A stretch of 64,000 nt of DNA from Amia ocellicauda (Eukaryota; Chordata; Actinopteri; Amiiformes; Amiidae). The stretch covers positions 29,223,568 to 29,287,567 of the forward strand of contig NC_089853.1 in NCBI RefSeq assembly GCF_036373705.1. Direction: 5' to 3'. Under the pieces are notes generated by a model that did not search any database, was not told where the DNA came from, and saw only the letters and a list, made by a program, of their open reading frames with translations. Both the position numbers and the translations under genes were made by a program. Shown here piece after piece: positions 14,601 to 24,288 of this stretch (its first letter is position 1; each line of letters opens with the position of its first letter).

Positions 14601-16113
14601 ATTTTCAAAGTGAGTGACAGAGGCCATTATTTGGTTAAAACAAACTCTAAGGATGCCAATCTTTCTTATTGTTCATGCATCCAAGTGCTAATTCTGGGCA
14701 TTTAACTTTAAGTTATTGTCACAATTGAATGGAAGTCATCAAAATATTTAAACACATTTCTGTATGCACTGCTACTGAAAAAACATTTGTATTGTTACAT
14801 ATTTTACTGCATGACAAGTTCTCAGTTTAATGTGGGAAATCTACAGCCTGATTCATTGCGTTTCATTTTCAATTAACAACCTTTACTGGTGCACTGCATT
14901 TTTAATGCCTTGGCAACAAGCCTACGTGTTTCCATTGTATTCCACTGCAAAAACACCAAGCCTGTTCAGCTGTCTACTTTGTCAGTCACAAACATCCCAC
15001 AGACAAGACAAATACAGTGCTGATTGGAGACTCCCAGATAGTACCCAAGATACAATGTTAAAAGACACAATGTTAATGATTTTCATGTGGCAGCTGTTGT
15101 AGTTTGTCACAGTCTTGATTGTATACATGGTGCATGGGTGTGTGTCATGGAAAAATGCCCCAGTCAAACTTGTAGAGAGAGATGTCACTACTCCCAAACA
15201 CTGAATAACCATCTGTTAGGTCAAAACCACAGCTATAACTATCAGCATATTACTCAGTAGGGGGGTTTAGAGAGATATTTTAATAGAGGCAAGTAGAGCG
15301 TCTGGATTTGAAACAGTTCTTCTTTAATATTTTAAGGACATTGTCAAATTATGGGGTTCAGTCAGTTACCAAGTAATGATTCTTGACTAGAACCCAAATC
15401 GGTCAAGGAGGTAGGGGTTAGCTTATCTCTTTTCGGTTGTGCTAAACAGGAGACATTTAATTTAGTTAATTTTGTGGAATTGTTTAACCCATCATCAATT
15501 CTAGACCATAATCTCCATGGGGAAAAAAACAAGCATCATCACTTTAAGAATATAAACAAAATAAGCAAACAGTCAATTTGTGGTAAGGCAATTAAATCCT
15601 GTGGGGACAAACTAAGAAACAGCAAAACAAAGGAAATCTTCAAAGGGATTTTTAAATGCATCTACCTGCACAAATGTGTTCTGGTTGAGCTCAACCCTGT
15701 AGACAGCATTCGTCCCCCCAACATACAGTTCGTCATTGCTCTCCGAGAGGAAGAGTACTGTATGGTTCTGATTTTGGGTATACCTTAGCCTGTCAGTATC
15801 AGCTGAAATAAATAAATACATGTTTTTCCCAAAATCTGGCACTTATGTTAATCCACACCAAAAGAAAGATTCACGTGGGGGAACACAAACAATATCAGAA
15901 CTTGCAATCATTTCTGAGTGGAAACTACAGATGGTGTTAGCATATACCATTCCTCAATTACAGCTAGCAAATTTGTCCAAGTTTGCTGTTATACAAACGT
16001 TATTTAAGAGCATTTAAAAACATTTTATAACAAAACTGAAAAACATTTTGGCAAAGGATCCTTAATAAAATTACATAAATATTGTTTTCAGAAATTGAAA
16101 AAGATTAAAATAA

Positions 16114-16167
<54 letters not shown>

Positions 16168-17009
16168 ATTGCAAACAATGCTTAGAAAAACCTCTAACTG
16201 TTGGATACTATATGGCAATTATAGTCTAAACATAAGTGTTTGTGTTTCAAACATATACACTTCAGTACAAAATTGATTTGTATACATTACTGAAAAGTAA
16301 ACTATTAATTTACTAGTGGATTTTACATAAGAAACACCCTATATAGGCTACTAATAATATACCCCATATAGGCAATACATTAATTACATACATTTAGAGT
16401 TGCCCTCTTCCTCTATCTGTCAATAATTATTTTTAGCAGAATTACAATTGTTACAATATATCACAGTATTCTTTACATACAGTTACCATTTTATACAGTT
16501 GCGTTTTTACTGCAACAATCTAGGTAAAGTACCAAGGATACAGCAGCAGTGTCCCCCAGCTGGGACCCACTTTAGTCCAGACCGCTACTCCACACTGCTT
16601 CCCATTTATCTATTTACTTTCATGTCAAAAGAGCTTTATTGGCATGGCAGGGATAGACAAGTATTGCCAAAGCATTTACAGCAAAACAACTAAAAGTAAC
16701 ATAGATTAAGCAGAAAAAATGATATAGGAAACAATGTACATTTACAAGAATAATCATTAAAAGAAAAAGATGTTTACAAATAGATACATGAATAATAATA
16801 ATGATCAGAAAAGTACATAAAACACATATAAAGGAAGGAGAAGAAGAGGATCTATATATCTATCGACACAGACAGGTGATGAACATTTCATTCTCCAACA
16901 TTGGATTGTTCTTACCTTGTCGGATGATCAGTCTGGGTATTGCATCCAGAGAACCTGTAGTAAAACGCAAGATCCATGTCAGCATGACTGTTGTTCTTTG
17001 AAATATCAT
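2531..17009 (-). CDS. sema7a: Semaphorin 7A, GPI-anchored (13 coding exons)
   Basis: Exons in transcription order: 16916-17009, 15666-15802, 13684-13779, 12554-12647, 11764-11874, 9869-10011, 8199-8377, 7967-8075, 5363-5558, 3878-3993, 3358-3503, 3220-3272 and 2531-2898. The spliced frame is 613 codons; human SEMA7A is 666 aa. A Sema beta-propeller fills residues ~30-440, with typical pieces such as WLVEPTFISASW, TFLKARLVCG and SAVCIYS. A PSI domain follows (about 443-491; C444, C451, C454, C462, C469 and C488). Then comes an Ig-like domain (C522, W533, C566) and a hydrophobic tail (593-608) suiting a GPI signal. The protein is an extracellular ligand for integrins and plexin C1 in axon guidance and immunity. 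Integrin-binding RGD is absent (KVD at 225-227). The start ATG is the least certain part: its signal peptide is weak, and a good acceptor-like site lies inside exon 1. Commd4 is divergent upstream. Confidence 0.93.
5714..5919 (-). repeat. tRNA-derived SINE with L2-like 3' tail
   Basis: Read on the minus strand, the 5' head (about 5919 to 5850) resembles a tRNA, with an A-box-like TAGTGGTTAGGG and a B-box-like GGTTAAAATCC. The 3' end (about 5770 to 5714) carries GTAAGTTGCCCTGGATAAG followed by GCGTCTGCTAAATGA and an AATGTAATGTAAT tail. That end matches the tail of the L2-type LINE at 10460-11689, as expected for a SINE that borrows LINE machinery. It lies in a sema7a intron in the same orientation as the gene. 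Confidence 0.8.
10460..11631 (+). mobile_element. Decayed L2-clade LINE, reverse-transcriptase C-terminal part
   Basis: The plus strand encodes pieces of a non-LTR reverse transcriptase C-terminus: STWMHLHHLNLSKSDLLFLP, then KNLGVTFDPALSY, RIRPFL, LDYCNSLLAGLP, LLRSLHWL, APSYLQ and WWNDLPTEVKTAESL, ending in LKTHLFRQHL. The order and wording are those of fish L2-clade elements. The frame is broken by a TAG near 10842 and at least two frameshifts, so it is dead and 5'-truncated. The 3' end has the GTAAGTCACCCTGGATAAGG tail followed by an AAT repeat. It sits antisense in the sema7a intron between exons 5 and 6. Confidence 0.88.
11632..11689. repeat. (AAT)n tail of the L2 LINE
   Basis: About 19 units of AAT/TAA directly follow the L2 3' tail. 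This is the simple-repeat tail such elements use in retrotransposition, later able to expand as a microsatellite. The isoleucine-rich reading frame through it on the minus strand is an artefact. Confidence 0.9.
16114..16163. repeat. Compound (GT)n(TA)n microsatellite
   Basis: A run of about 12 GT units is followed by about 12 TA units in the first intron of sema7a. It is probably length-polymorphic. No other function is visible. Confidence 0.95.
16474..16603 (-). repeat. Diverged partial copy of the tRNA-SINE
   Basis: The stretch reads like the body of the SINE at 5714-5919, with shared pieces such as TTTATACAGTTG, TTTTACTGCAACAATCTA, GTAAAGTACC and CGCTACTCCACACTGCT. It lacks a clear L2 tail and is more diverged. 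It lies in sema7a intron 1 in the gene's orientation. Confidence 0.65.
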
Positions 17010-17487
17010 TTCGGCTGTATAATATGAAATATACCGCTATTCCCAGTTCATGGACTTGGTGCATTAGACACAGCAATGCGACTGTGAGTGTGGAGACCGA
17101 GACAGGAGATGCTAGAGAGGAAAGGGGGGCGGAGCGGCTTGGAAGGGTCTATGGAGGAGGTGTAAAACATATAACCATCATCATCATCATCATCATCATC
17201 ATAATTAGTAGTATTATTAATTTTACTAAATCTTTCAAAATAGCCACGTATGTGTTGCTTTAGATGGCATAATAATATATTATTATATTAATATAGCGCA
17301 AGTATGATATAATTCGATATAATAAACAGTACTAGTGTGCATTTGCTTTTGTACGTGAATGTTTACTTTTAATAAAGTTAATTTGTCTCTTCACACAATA
17401 ATACGCGTCTAAACTCCGGGAAATGTGTTCGTTGTCCATTGGAAAGCTGTAGCCGCTAACTTGATGTCCCGTATGTAAAGGAGTAAA
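17010..17487. promoter_or_regulatory. Shared head-to-head promoter, sema7a and commd4
   Basis: Only 478 bp separate the divergent start codons of sema7a (17009, minus) and commd4 (17488, plus). The segment has a GC box (GGGGGCGGAG, 17125-17134) within about 120 bp of the sema7a start and no strong TATA box at a sensible place. An (ATC)n microsatellite divides it. Both 5' UTRs must start inside unless an upstream sema7a exon overlaps commd4. The promoter role is inferred from position. Confidence 0.6.
17176..17202. repeat. (ATC)n microsatellite in the sema7a/commd4 promoter
   Basis: Nine ATC units lie between the GC box near sema7a and the commd4 start. Length variation here would change spacing inside a putative bidirectional promoter. 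Confidence 0.95.
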
Positions 17488-20400
17488 ATGGTAAGCGCTG
17501 GATTCTCTTGTTGTCACATTTTAATATCAGTTACATTATTTTAAGACAGATGTTTAAGAAATATGATCCTACGGTCTTTGATATTAACTACTGTTGAAAC
17601 TCAAAATGCTTCGGATAGAGAAACTCACGTCTAGCTGGCTCATACTAGCAAGGTTATATCGCTGTTGTTGGTAATCGATATGTGTGGCTGAATTGACGTC
17701 TTTGTAATTGTTCAGAAAGCTGTATCTTTCTAAACTATGTTGTAGTTTAATGTGTCTTTCTCTGCTAGCGATTCCGGTTTTGTGGAGACCTGGACTGCCC
17801 GGACTGGGTTCTGGCGGAAATCAGTACCCTAGCGAAAATAGTTAAGTGACCGACCATGATATTACTGTGTTGTTGCAATCTGGATCTTTAGTTTTAGTTT
17901 GCAACCCTATTTTCTCGAATTACTGTTTAAGTCTCGGAAAATACTTATGTACTCCCTTATCAACTTTTTATAATATTGAATAATGTGAATACTAATCTTC
18001 TGATTAACGATTAACCACATAGATAATGTTCAGTCACAGTCAATAGCTTAACTTCGCCGATCGTGTTTTATATGACTATGAGGATATCCTAAGTACATAT
18101 GCACGTAGCATTATATCCTGATACATACAGTGACTTAATGTAAAAGTGACATTTAGTGAGCGGATTTGTAATTAATAAAGTCAGCTGTGTAACACTGAAC
18201 TAAATGGCTTTCCTATGTTGCAGTCTAGTGTAAAGATGAAGCTGTTGTGTATTCAAGTGCTGAAGGAAATCCTCGGTGAGGGCATTGATGTGAGTACAAC
18301 ACTGTATTAGTGATGTGCATGATAATATAACGTGCTTACCTATTTAATATGAAATTAGGAGTCCAGTTTAACTTCTGTGTAGTTATTTTATCAGAACTGA
18401 ACCAAAATGCAGCCATCGTCAATGTAACCATATTGAACTATTTCAAATTATGCTGATCTAGTAGGGGGGCCCAGGTAGAAGCTTTGAATGGAAAGATGGA
18501 TTTAAGAAGTGTAGTCATTAGTTATGTGAGAAATAAAATAACACTTTTGTCAGAGTGGTAACACAAGTCGCATAATCTAAACGCAATTTCCCTTCCCACA
18601 ATCCTCTTTCGCAGTATGAAAAGGTTGCAAAACTGACTTCCGATGCTAAGTTCGGTAAGTGCTATTTGCATTGTCTTCTTAACCATCTACTTTTAAAAGC
18701 AATTTTGAGTTTATGCAGCCGGTACTCTATTTCTTTTTGCAGGATCTTGGTTGGCAAATGTTTCTTTAAGTTCATTTGCAACTAAGTGCACCCTTATTAA
18801 ATGCCCAGTTTTTACTTTATTGATTAATATATCCTGTCTACTGTGCTCTCACACTATCTTCCTTTTACATTATTTAGTAATTTGCTTTAACTGGAAGTAC
18901 ATGAAGACTTTTTAAATAGTCTGTTGTTCTTATTAATTCAGTCAAATGGTGTACTAAAGTAACATGCCTTTTCATGAAGAACATTTTATGGAGTGAGGGT
19001 GAGCTTGAAACTATTGTTGTAAATAAGTTTGCATATACAGACAGGTGACAAATTAAAGGAAAAACCTGAATAAATGAGTGGAGGAACATAATGAAAGCAG
19101 ATGCCTCCAAACAGGTGTACTGCATGATACAATTAAACAATTAACATAAATCCTGTCATGCTCTGTGGCAAGTATAAAAATGCTGAGCAGGCCCAGTTGA
19201 CATCGATTTTGGATCAAGATGGCAAGAGGAAAGGATCTAAGTGACTTTGAAAAAGGGGTCATTATTGGGGCACGATTGGCAGGAGCTTCAGTTACAAAGG
19301 CTGCTCAACTGGTTAGTGTTTCAACAGGAACAGTGACTAAAGTTACATCTGCATTTAGATCTATGGAAACGACATCAGTAAATAGGGTTGGAAATTGTGG
19401 TCGAAAGCGCACATTCAATGACCGTGATGCTCATGCATTACTGTGATATGTAAGGAAAAACAGAAGAGCAACTCTTTTCCAGGCGACTGAGAATGTCAAT
19501 GCAGGACGTGATCAATCTGTGTCAGCAAGAACAGTCTGTGGAAAACTAGACAGGGATATTATAGTAGGGTTGCAGTGCATAAACCCCTCATTACAAAGAC
19601 AAAAGCACATTTGAGAGTTCGGTGGTGCAAAAACCAAAAGCACTGGTCTACAGAGATGTGGAAAAAAGTGATACGGTCAGATGAGTCATCCTTCACCATA
19701 TTCTCAACAAGTGGGCTAGTGCATATGTGGCGACACCAAGAGAAGGCTTGACTGCTTGACCCCTACAGTGAGGGGGTCTGGAGGCTCTGTTATGCTGTGG
19801 GGGCCATTTTTCTGGCATGGTTTTGGTCCATTTGTCCCCTTAGAGGGAAGGGTCAGTGCAAATCATTACAAAGTTATTCTGAGTGATCACCTTTATCCTC
19901 TGGTGAAACATTTATTTCCTGATGGGAGTGGGCTCTTCCAGGATGACAATGCCCCCATCCACAGGGCACGAGGGCTCACTGAATGGTTGGATGAGTATGA
20001 AAATGATGTGAATCATATGCTATGGCCTTCGCAATCACCAAATCTCAACCCAACTGAACACCAATGGGATATTTTGCACTGACGTGTTAGCGCTCTCCAC
20101 CATCACCATCAAAACACAAAATGAGGGAATATCTTTTGGAAGAATGGTGTTCATCCCTCCAGTAGAGTCCAGAGACTTGTAGAATCTGAAGAGCATTGAT
20201 GTTGCTCTGGTGGCTCGTGGTGGCCCAACACCTTACTAAGACGCTTTATGTTGGTCTTTCCTTTAATTTGTCACCCGTCTGTATATGTGTGTTCACTGCT
20301 ATCATAATCAAAGCTGTAGCTCTTCTCACTTCAGTGCTTGTGTTTGTCTGTCCTGGTTTCAGAAAGTGGAGATATAAAAGCCAGTGTTGCAGTTCTGAGT

Positions 20401-21554
20401 TTCATCCTCTCTAGTGCTGCCAAGCACAGCGTAGACAGCGAGTCCCTCTCCAGTGAGCTGCAGCAGTTGGGGCTGCCTAAAGGTACAGTAGCCGCTCTGA
20501 GAGGCCACAATTGCTCCAGGAACAATTCATATTATTTAGTTAAATTACGTGGTTACTTAATGTCATTGTTATGTAGGTACCTGTTATATATCCTACTGGT
20601 GTGAGTATGATCACCCCATCTCATGCAGGTTTCCCCTTTGTCACCATCTAGAGCACACCACTGGACTGTGCAAGTCTTATGAGGACAAGCACGCTGCCCT
20701 GCAGGAAAAACTGAGGGAGAGCAGCCTGCGTTGTGAGTATTATAAATGATGCCCACGTAGATCACAGAATGGATTCTGCGGCTTTGTCTTCATGGGACCC
20801 TTGTAATGAATGTAACCAGTTGTACACCCATGGCAATTTGGTTTCCACGTGTATAAGTGACCCTAGGTGGCTTTGTTTTGTGGAAATTACTAAATCAATT
20901 TATCCCAGGCAACAATGTACCTATATGTATATGATGGGATTCTGCCCCACAAACAATTTGGCTGTATCTAGTGCTTGTGGCAACCTGGGAGGACTGTAGG
21001 TGCCCATGTCTTGTGTTAGTAATGAGGCTGAAGAGAATTGGGCTTCTGTGTTCCAGTGAATCGTCTGGAGTCTGTCTCATGGAGGGTGGACTACACTCTG
21101 AGCTCCAGTGAGCTGAAGGAGGTGAACGAGCCCACGGTCCTGCTCAAACTCCAGGTGCAGGGAGCGCAGTCCAGCACCATGGAGCCCATGGTCGTCTCTC
21201 TCACTGCAGACAAGTTCCGAGTGCTGCTCACAGGTCAGTGTGCCAGGCTCAGAGCGCTCCAATATGGCTGAATACAGCGTGATAAAATAACATTACTATT
21301 GACATATTAACATCTACAAATTTGGTTAATTGCAAATGTATATACAGCGATGTGTTAGAACTGTAAGAATATATTCTGAAGAATTATTTTCTTGTTCATA
21401 ACTAATTGAACTTGAATTTCCATTCTTGCATTGGTCTTAATTGCTGTTTGTCTGCATCACCTTATCCACAACTGATTTATTATAATTTGTTTTCATTTTT
21501 TTCCCCCCCACAGAGCTCAAACAAGCCCAAGCCATGATGAATGCACTAAACTGA
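17488..21554 (+). CDS. commd4: COMM domain-containing protein 4 (8 coding exons)
   Basis: Exons are 17488-17490, 17769-17840, 18224-18289, 18615-18654, 20363-20482, 20652-20732, 21057-21233 and 21514-21554, all phase-consistent. They give 199 aa, the same length as human COMMD4. Recognisable pieces are [20 protein letters not shown] at residues 2-21, the helical HN region ([20 protein letters not shown] and [12 protein letters not shown]), and a C-terminal COMM domain from about residue 134 ([14 protein letters not shown] to [13 protein letters not shown]). COMMD proteins form the ring-like core of the Commander complex, acting in endosomal recycling with the CCC and retriever parts and in NF-kB control. 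The first coding exon contributes only ATG, immediately followed by donor GTAAGC. Intron 4 holds a dead Tc1/mariner element. The gene is divergent from sema7a and in tandem with neil1. Confidence 0.96.
19038..20281 (+). mobile_element. Tc1/mariner-type DNA transposon relic with TIRs
   Basis: The element is 1244 bp. Both ends carry near-perfect inverted repeats beginning CAGACAGGTGACAAATTAAA (left) and CAGACGGGTGACAAATTAAA (right, complement), each flanked by a TA target duplication (19036-19037 and 20282-20283). Inside is a broken transposase. It sits in commd4 intron 4 in the gene's orientation. The good termini but broken coding region suggest a moderately old insertion. Confidence 0.93.
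19219..20082 (+). pseudogene. Broken Tc1/mariner-like transposase
   Basis: The first piece (19219-19446, 75 codons from [13 protein letters not shown]) is the N-terminal paired-like helix-turn-helix with an RKRTF stretch. It ends at a TGA. The middle, containing the first catalytic aspartate in [11 protein letters not shown], is out of frame and interrupted. The last piece (19756-20082) holds the DDE core with [20 protein letters not shown] and a premature end soon after. I count 36 residues between the second aspartate and the glutamate, against 34 in classical Tc1. No intact enzyme can be made from this copy. Confidence 0.9.
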
Positions 21555-21994
21555 GGAAGAGCAGTTTCTATTTAATCTCTCTGTACCAGTTGTTTTTGTA
21601 TGTTTGTACATATTGTACACATGAATACACGAGCATAATGAACTTTAATGTTTTCAGTCGTGTAAATTGTTGTGAAGCGTGATTTGCATCATTTACAGTG
21701 TGGGTTCCTTTGTACTGGCTGTGAATTGATCATACTTCAGAATGTGAGAAAGTTGTGGGGGCATATCTTTAAAAGCATTCCTTGACTCACCCTCTACTGA
21801 TAAGTGATGATACATTTTGTGCATAATTTGCTTTTTTGTGAAGGAGGATGCATCTTTCTGCATTATGACAGATGCCCAGGAGCTCTGCAAAGTATGTGGG
21901 TGTTTATGATTTTTTCTTACAGCAGTTCTACAGCAGGAGTCATCAATGTGGGAATGTAGTAACCAGCCTTCAATAGGGTTTTATGTGTGGAGCA

Positions 21995-22000
21995 AATAAA
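21995..22000 (+). terminator. Candidate poly(A) signal of commd4
   Basis: An AATAAA hexamer lies 441 bp after the commd4 stop codon. It is the first good plus-strand match after the gene, so it is the likeliest end of the transcript. Confidence 0.55.
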
Positions 22001-22212
22001 GAGGAAAACAATTGTATTGCCCTGGAAGTGTTGGGGATATACAGTGTGTATGTATATACATATATATTAAATCACATGTTACTACTTCAATGGGAATCCC
22101 GTCTGTCTGCAAAGGATAAAACCAAAAGTTAATAGTATAATGGACCAATGCTATGTTTATAATACCCACTTATTATTTTACTATATACTTTCTTTTGTGT
22201 CCTTTAGTAATA

Positions 22213-22257
22213 TATGTCTCCCTGGATAATGACTTCTTCTAATAAATATTATTATAC

Positions 22258-22289
<32 letters not shown>
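22213..22289 (+). repeat. Degenerate L2/SINE tail with (AAT)n
   Basis: The segment TCTCCCTGGATAATGACTTC followed by TTCTAATAAATATT looks like a worn form of the L2 tail seen at 11600-11640. It runs into about ten AAT units. It is probably all that remains of a 3'-end insertion downstream of commd4. Confidence 0.5.
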
Positions 22290-22986
22290 CAACTTGGAAA
22301 ATAAAAAAACTAACCTAAAATGTTGTAATTTCATGTATCTACAAGGAATAAACAATATATTGATTATGAAGGCAAAATTATATGGTAATATTTTCTGATG
22401 TAAAATGTGGCTGCTCTGTTTACATGGAAATAACCTGTACATTGCCATTCAGGTCAGCCACATTCACCAACGATTTCTAGGTAAGCCTCTGCAGACACAA
22501 GGTTGGGGAGTTAATGCCAATGCCTATATTTTGCTTTACACTGATACAGTCCTGACACAAATATCCATAGATGGAGTAGCCTTACTAATACATGAGTGGT
22601 GCAAATAGTGGGCTGCTGCTTTTCTTTCATTTATGCTGAACAACACCTGTTGGACAATTGAAGAGTGCGTTTGCTCATATGAGGTACTGCATCATACATT
22701 TCAAGAAATGTGCAACTTGCTTAACATAGGCAATATCTACAGTATGGGGTATTTTGTTTTGATTTTATGTATTCACTGTTGCGGTAATAGTTTAAGATTT
22801 GTTTTATTTTGGTTTGTCTTTTTATTCATTATACTTACATTATGCTTTTTGTTTGCCTGTACAGAGAAAACGTATCTGTTATAGTTAAAAGAAAAAGACA
22901 AAGTATGCCTGATCTAACAATGGAGAATTAATAAAGGCACATGCAGTCCATTGTCACTTTTGTAGTAAAAAATAAATAAAATAAAA
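22290..22986. other. Intergenic, nothing recognised
   Basis: This is AT-rich sequence between the commd4 3' end and the neil1 promoter. Short open frames here show no splice context, composition or similarity that would support a gene. Confidence 0.5.
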
Positions 22987-23094
22987 ACTACAACTCCCAT
23001 CAGCCATTTCGAACTGTTATGGGATCATTAACCGATAGCAGTTCAACCAGAGTTTTAAAGTGCAGCTGACTAAAGCAGTTCGTCTCGTCTCCAG
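22987..23094 (+). promoter_or_regulatory. Likely neil1 promoter and 5' non-coding exon
   Basis: ACTACAACTCCCAT at 22987-23000 fits the ACTAYRNNNCCCR promoter motif linked to ZNF143 and related factors in vertebrates. About 95 bp downstream, TCTCCAG|GTAATG (break after 23094) is a sound splice donor. This suggests a first, untranslated neil1 exon ending at 23094, spliced to the coding exon whose ATG is at 24289. The exact transcription start is not visible. Confidence 0.5.
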
Positions 23095-24288
23095 GTAATG
23101 TTTAATAACAAATGTCAGTATTTCACAAAAAGCATATTACGTGTGTGCTGTGCATTATATAATGTCACCCTACAACTGTGAATTGCTACAATCACGACGA
23201 AACGTGGCAGAAGCTTTTAAGATAGTACGATCTAGTAACAAAATATTTTTGTAACAAGATGACGGGGTGAATAGCGATTTCCTGTTTGAAAGATTCAGGC
23301 ATAAAGTCATGATCTGTAAATATAATGTAATTTAGCAGACATGTTTCATAATGTAGTCTTCGAACATAAAGCGATGCATTTTGTAGTGTAATATTTTACC
23401 AAAACGCATCTGCTCGTTTGTTTCTAAATGTATTTTAAAATGGTTAAATGCATGCTCTACTAGCAGACCGTGCAAGCAAACCTTAGTTCAGTGCGTGTAC
23501 GTTATCCGAGGGCGAGCAGCAGCACAGCTGTGCACATCCGCCAGTGCTGTTCAGCGCTGTGCATTACGTCACACCAATATTGTTCTGAAAATGAAATCTC
23601 GACCGATTGTTTTTCTTTTGCCCAAATTATAACATATTCAAATACTTTACAAGGATAAGGTGCCATTCTGACAAGTGCTTTCTTTTAGGCCATGGGGTAC
23701 CCGATGTTGCATGTTTTTGATCATAATAATGTATTTAGAAATTAGCCATGAATACAGCACATCAGTTTTCACATTACTAATAAAATATATAACATATGTG
23801 TCTATATAGCGTGAAGCTATTTACATTGTAAAACAAGTTTTTAGATGCTGATTGGGTATTATGTGGTCTCTGAAGATCCAAATGAAGAATCCATTTGTGC
23901 AAGAAGAAAGTCCAATTTATGAGCTATTCTAATCAACACAATTAAAATAAATGTTTAACAGAGAAAACACATGTTTATAAAGTAATGGACAATGTGCTCA
24001 AAAACTAGTTACATTGACACTCTGAGAAGTGTCCTCATTCTGCTTTGATGTGGGGGGTTGGTGGTTGTTTATTCTTCAATCTGAAAGTTTACATAATGAG
24101 CTGGCTAACGTTTTTCTCTGAAGTCAATGTAGAAAATCATTGAGTGCCTATTCTTAGTCCAGGCATTTCCATAAAAGGATACATTTAGTAAAGGGTCCTT
24201 GAAAGCAAAGCACATTGTCAATTCGTTGTCTCCTGTGTGTGTTTTTAAAAGCTTTTCCTTCCCTAAGCCAGCCCACTTGTTCCTCGAG

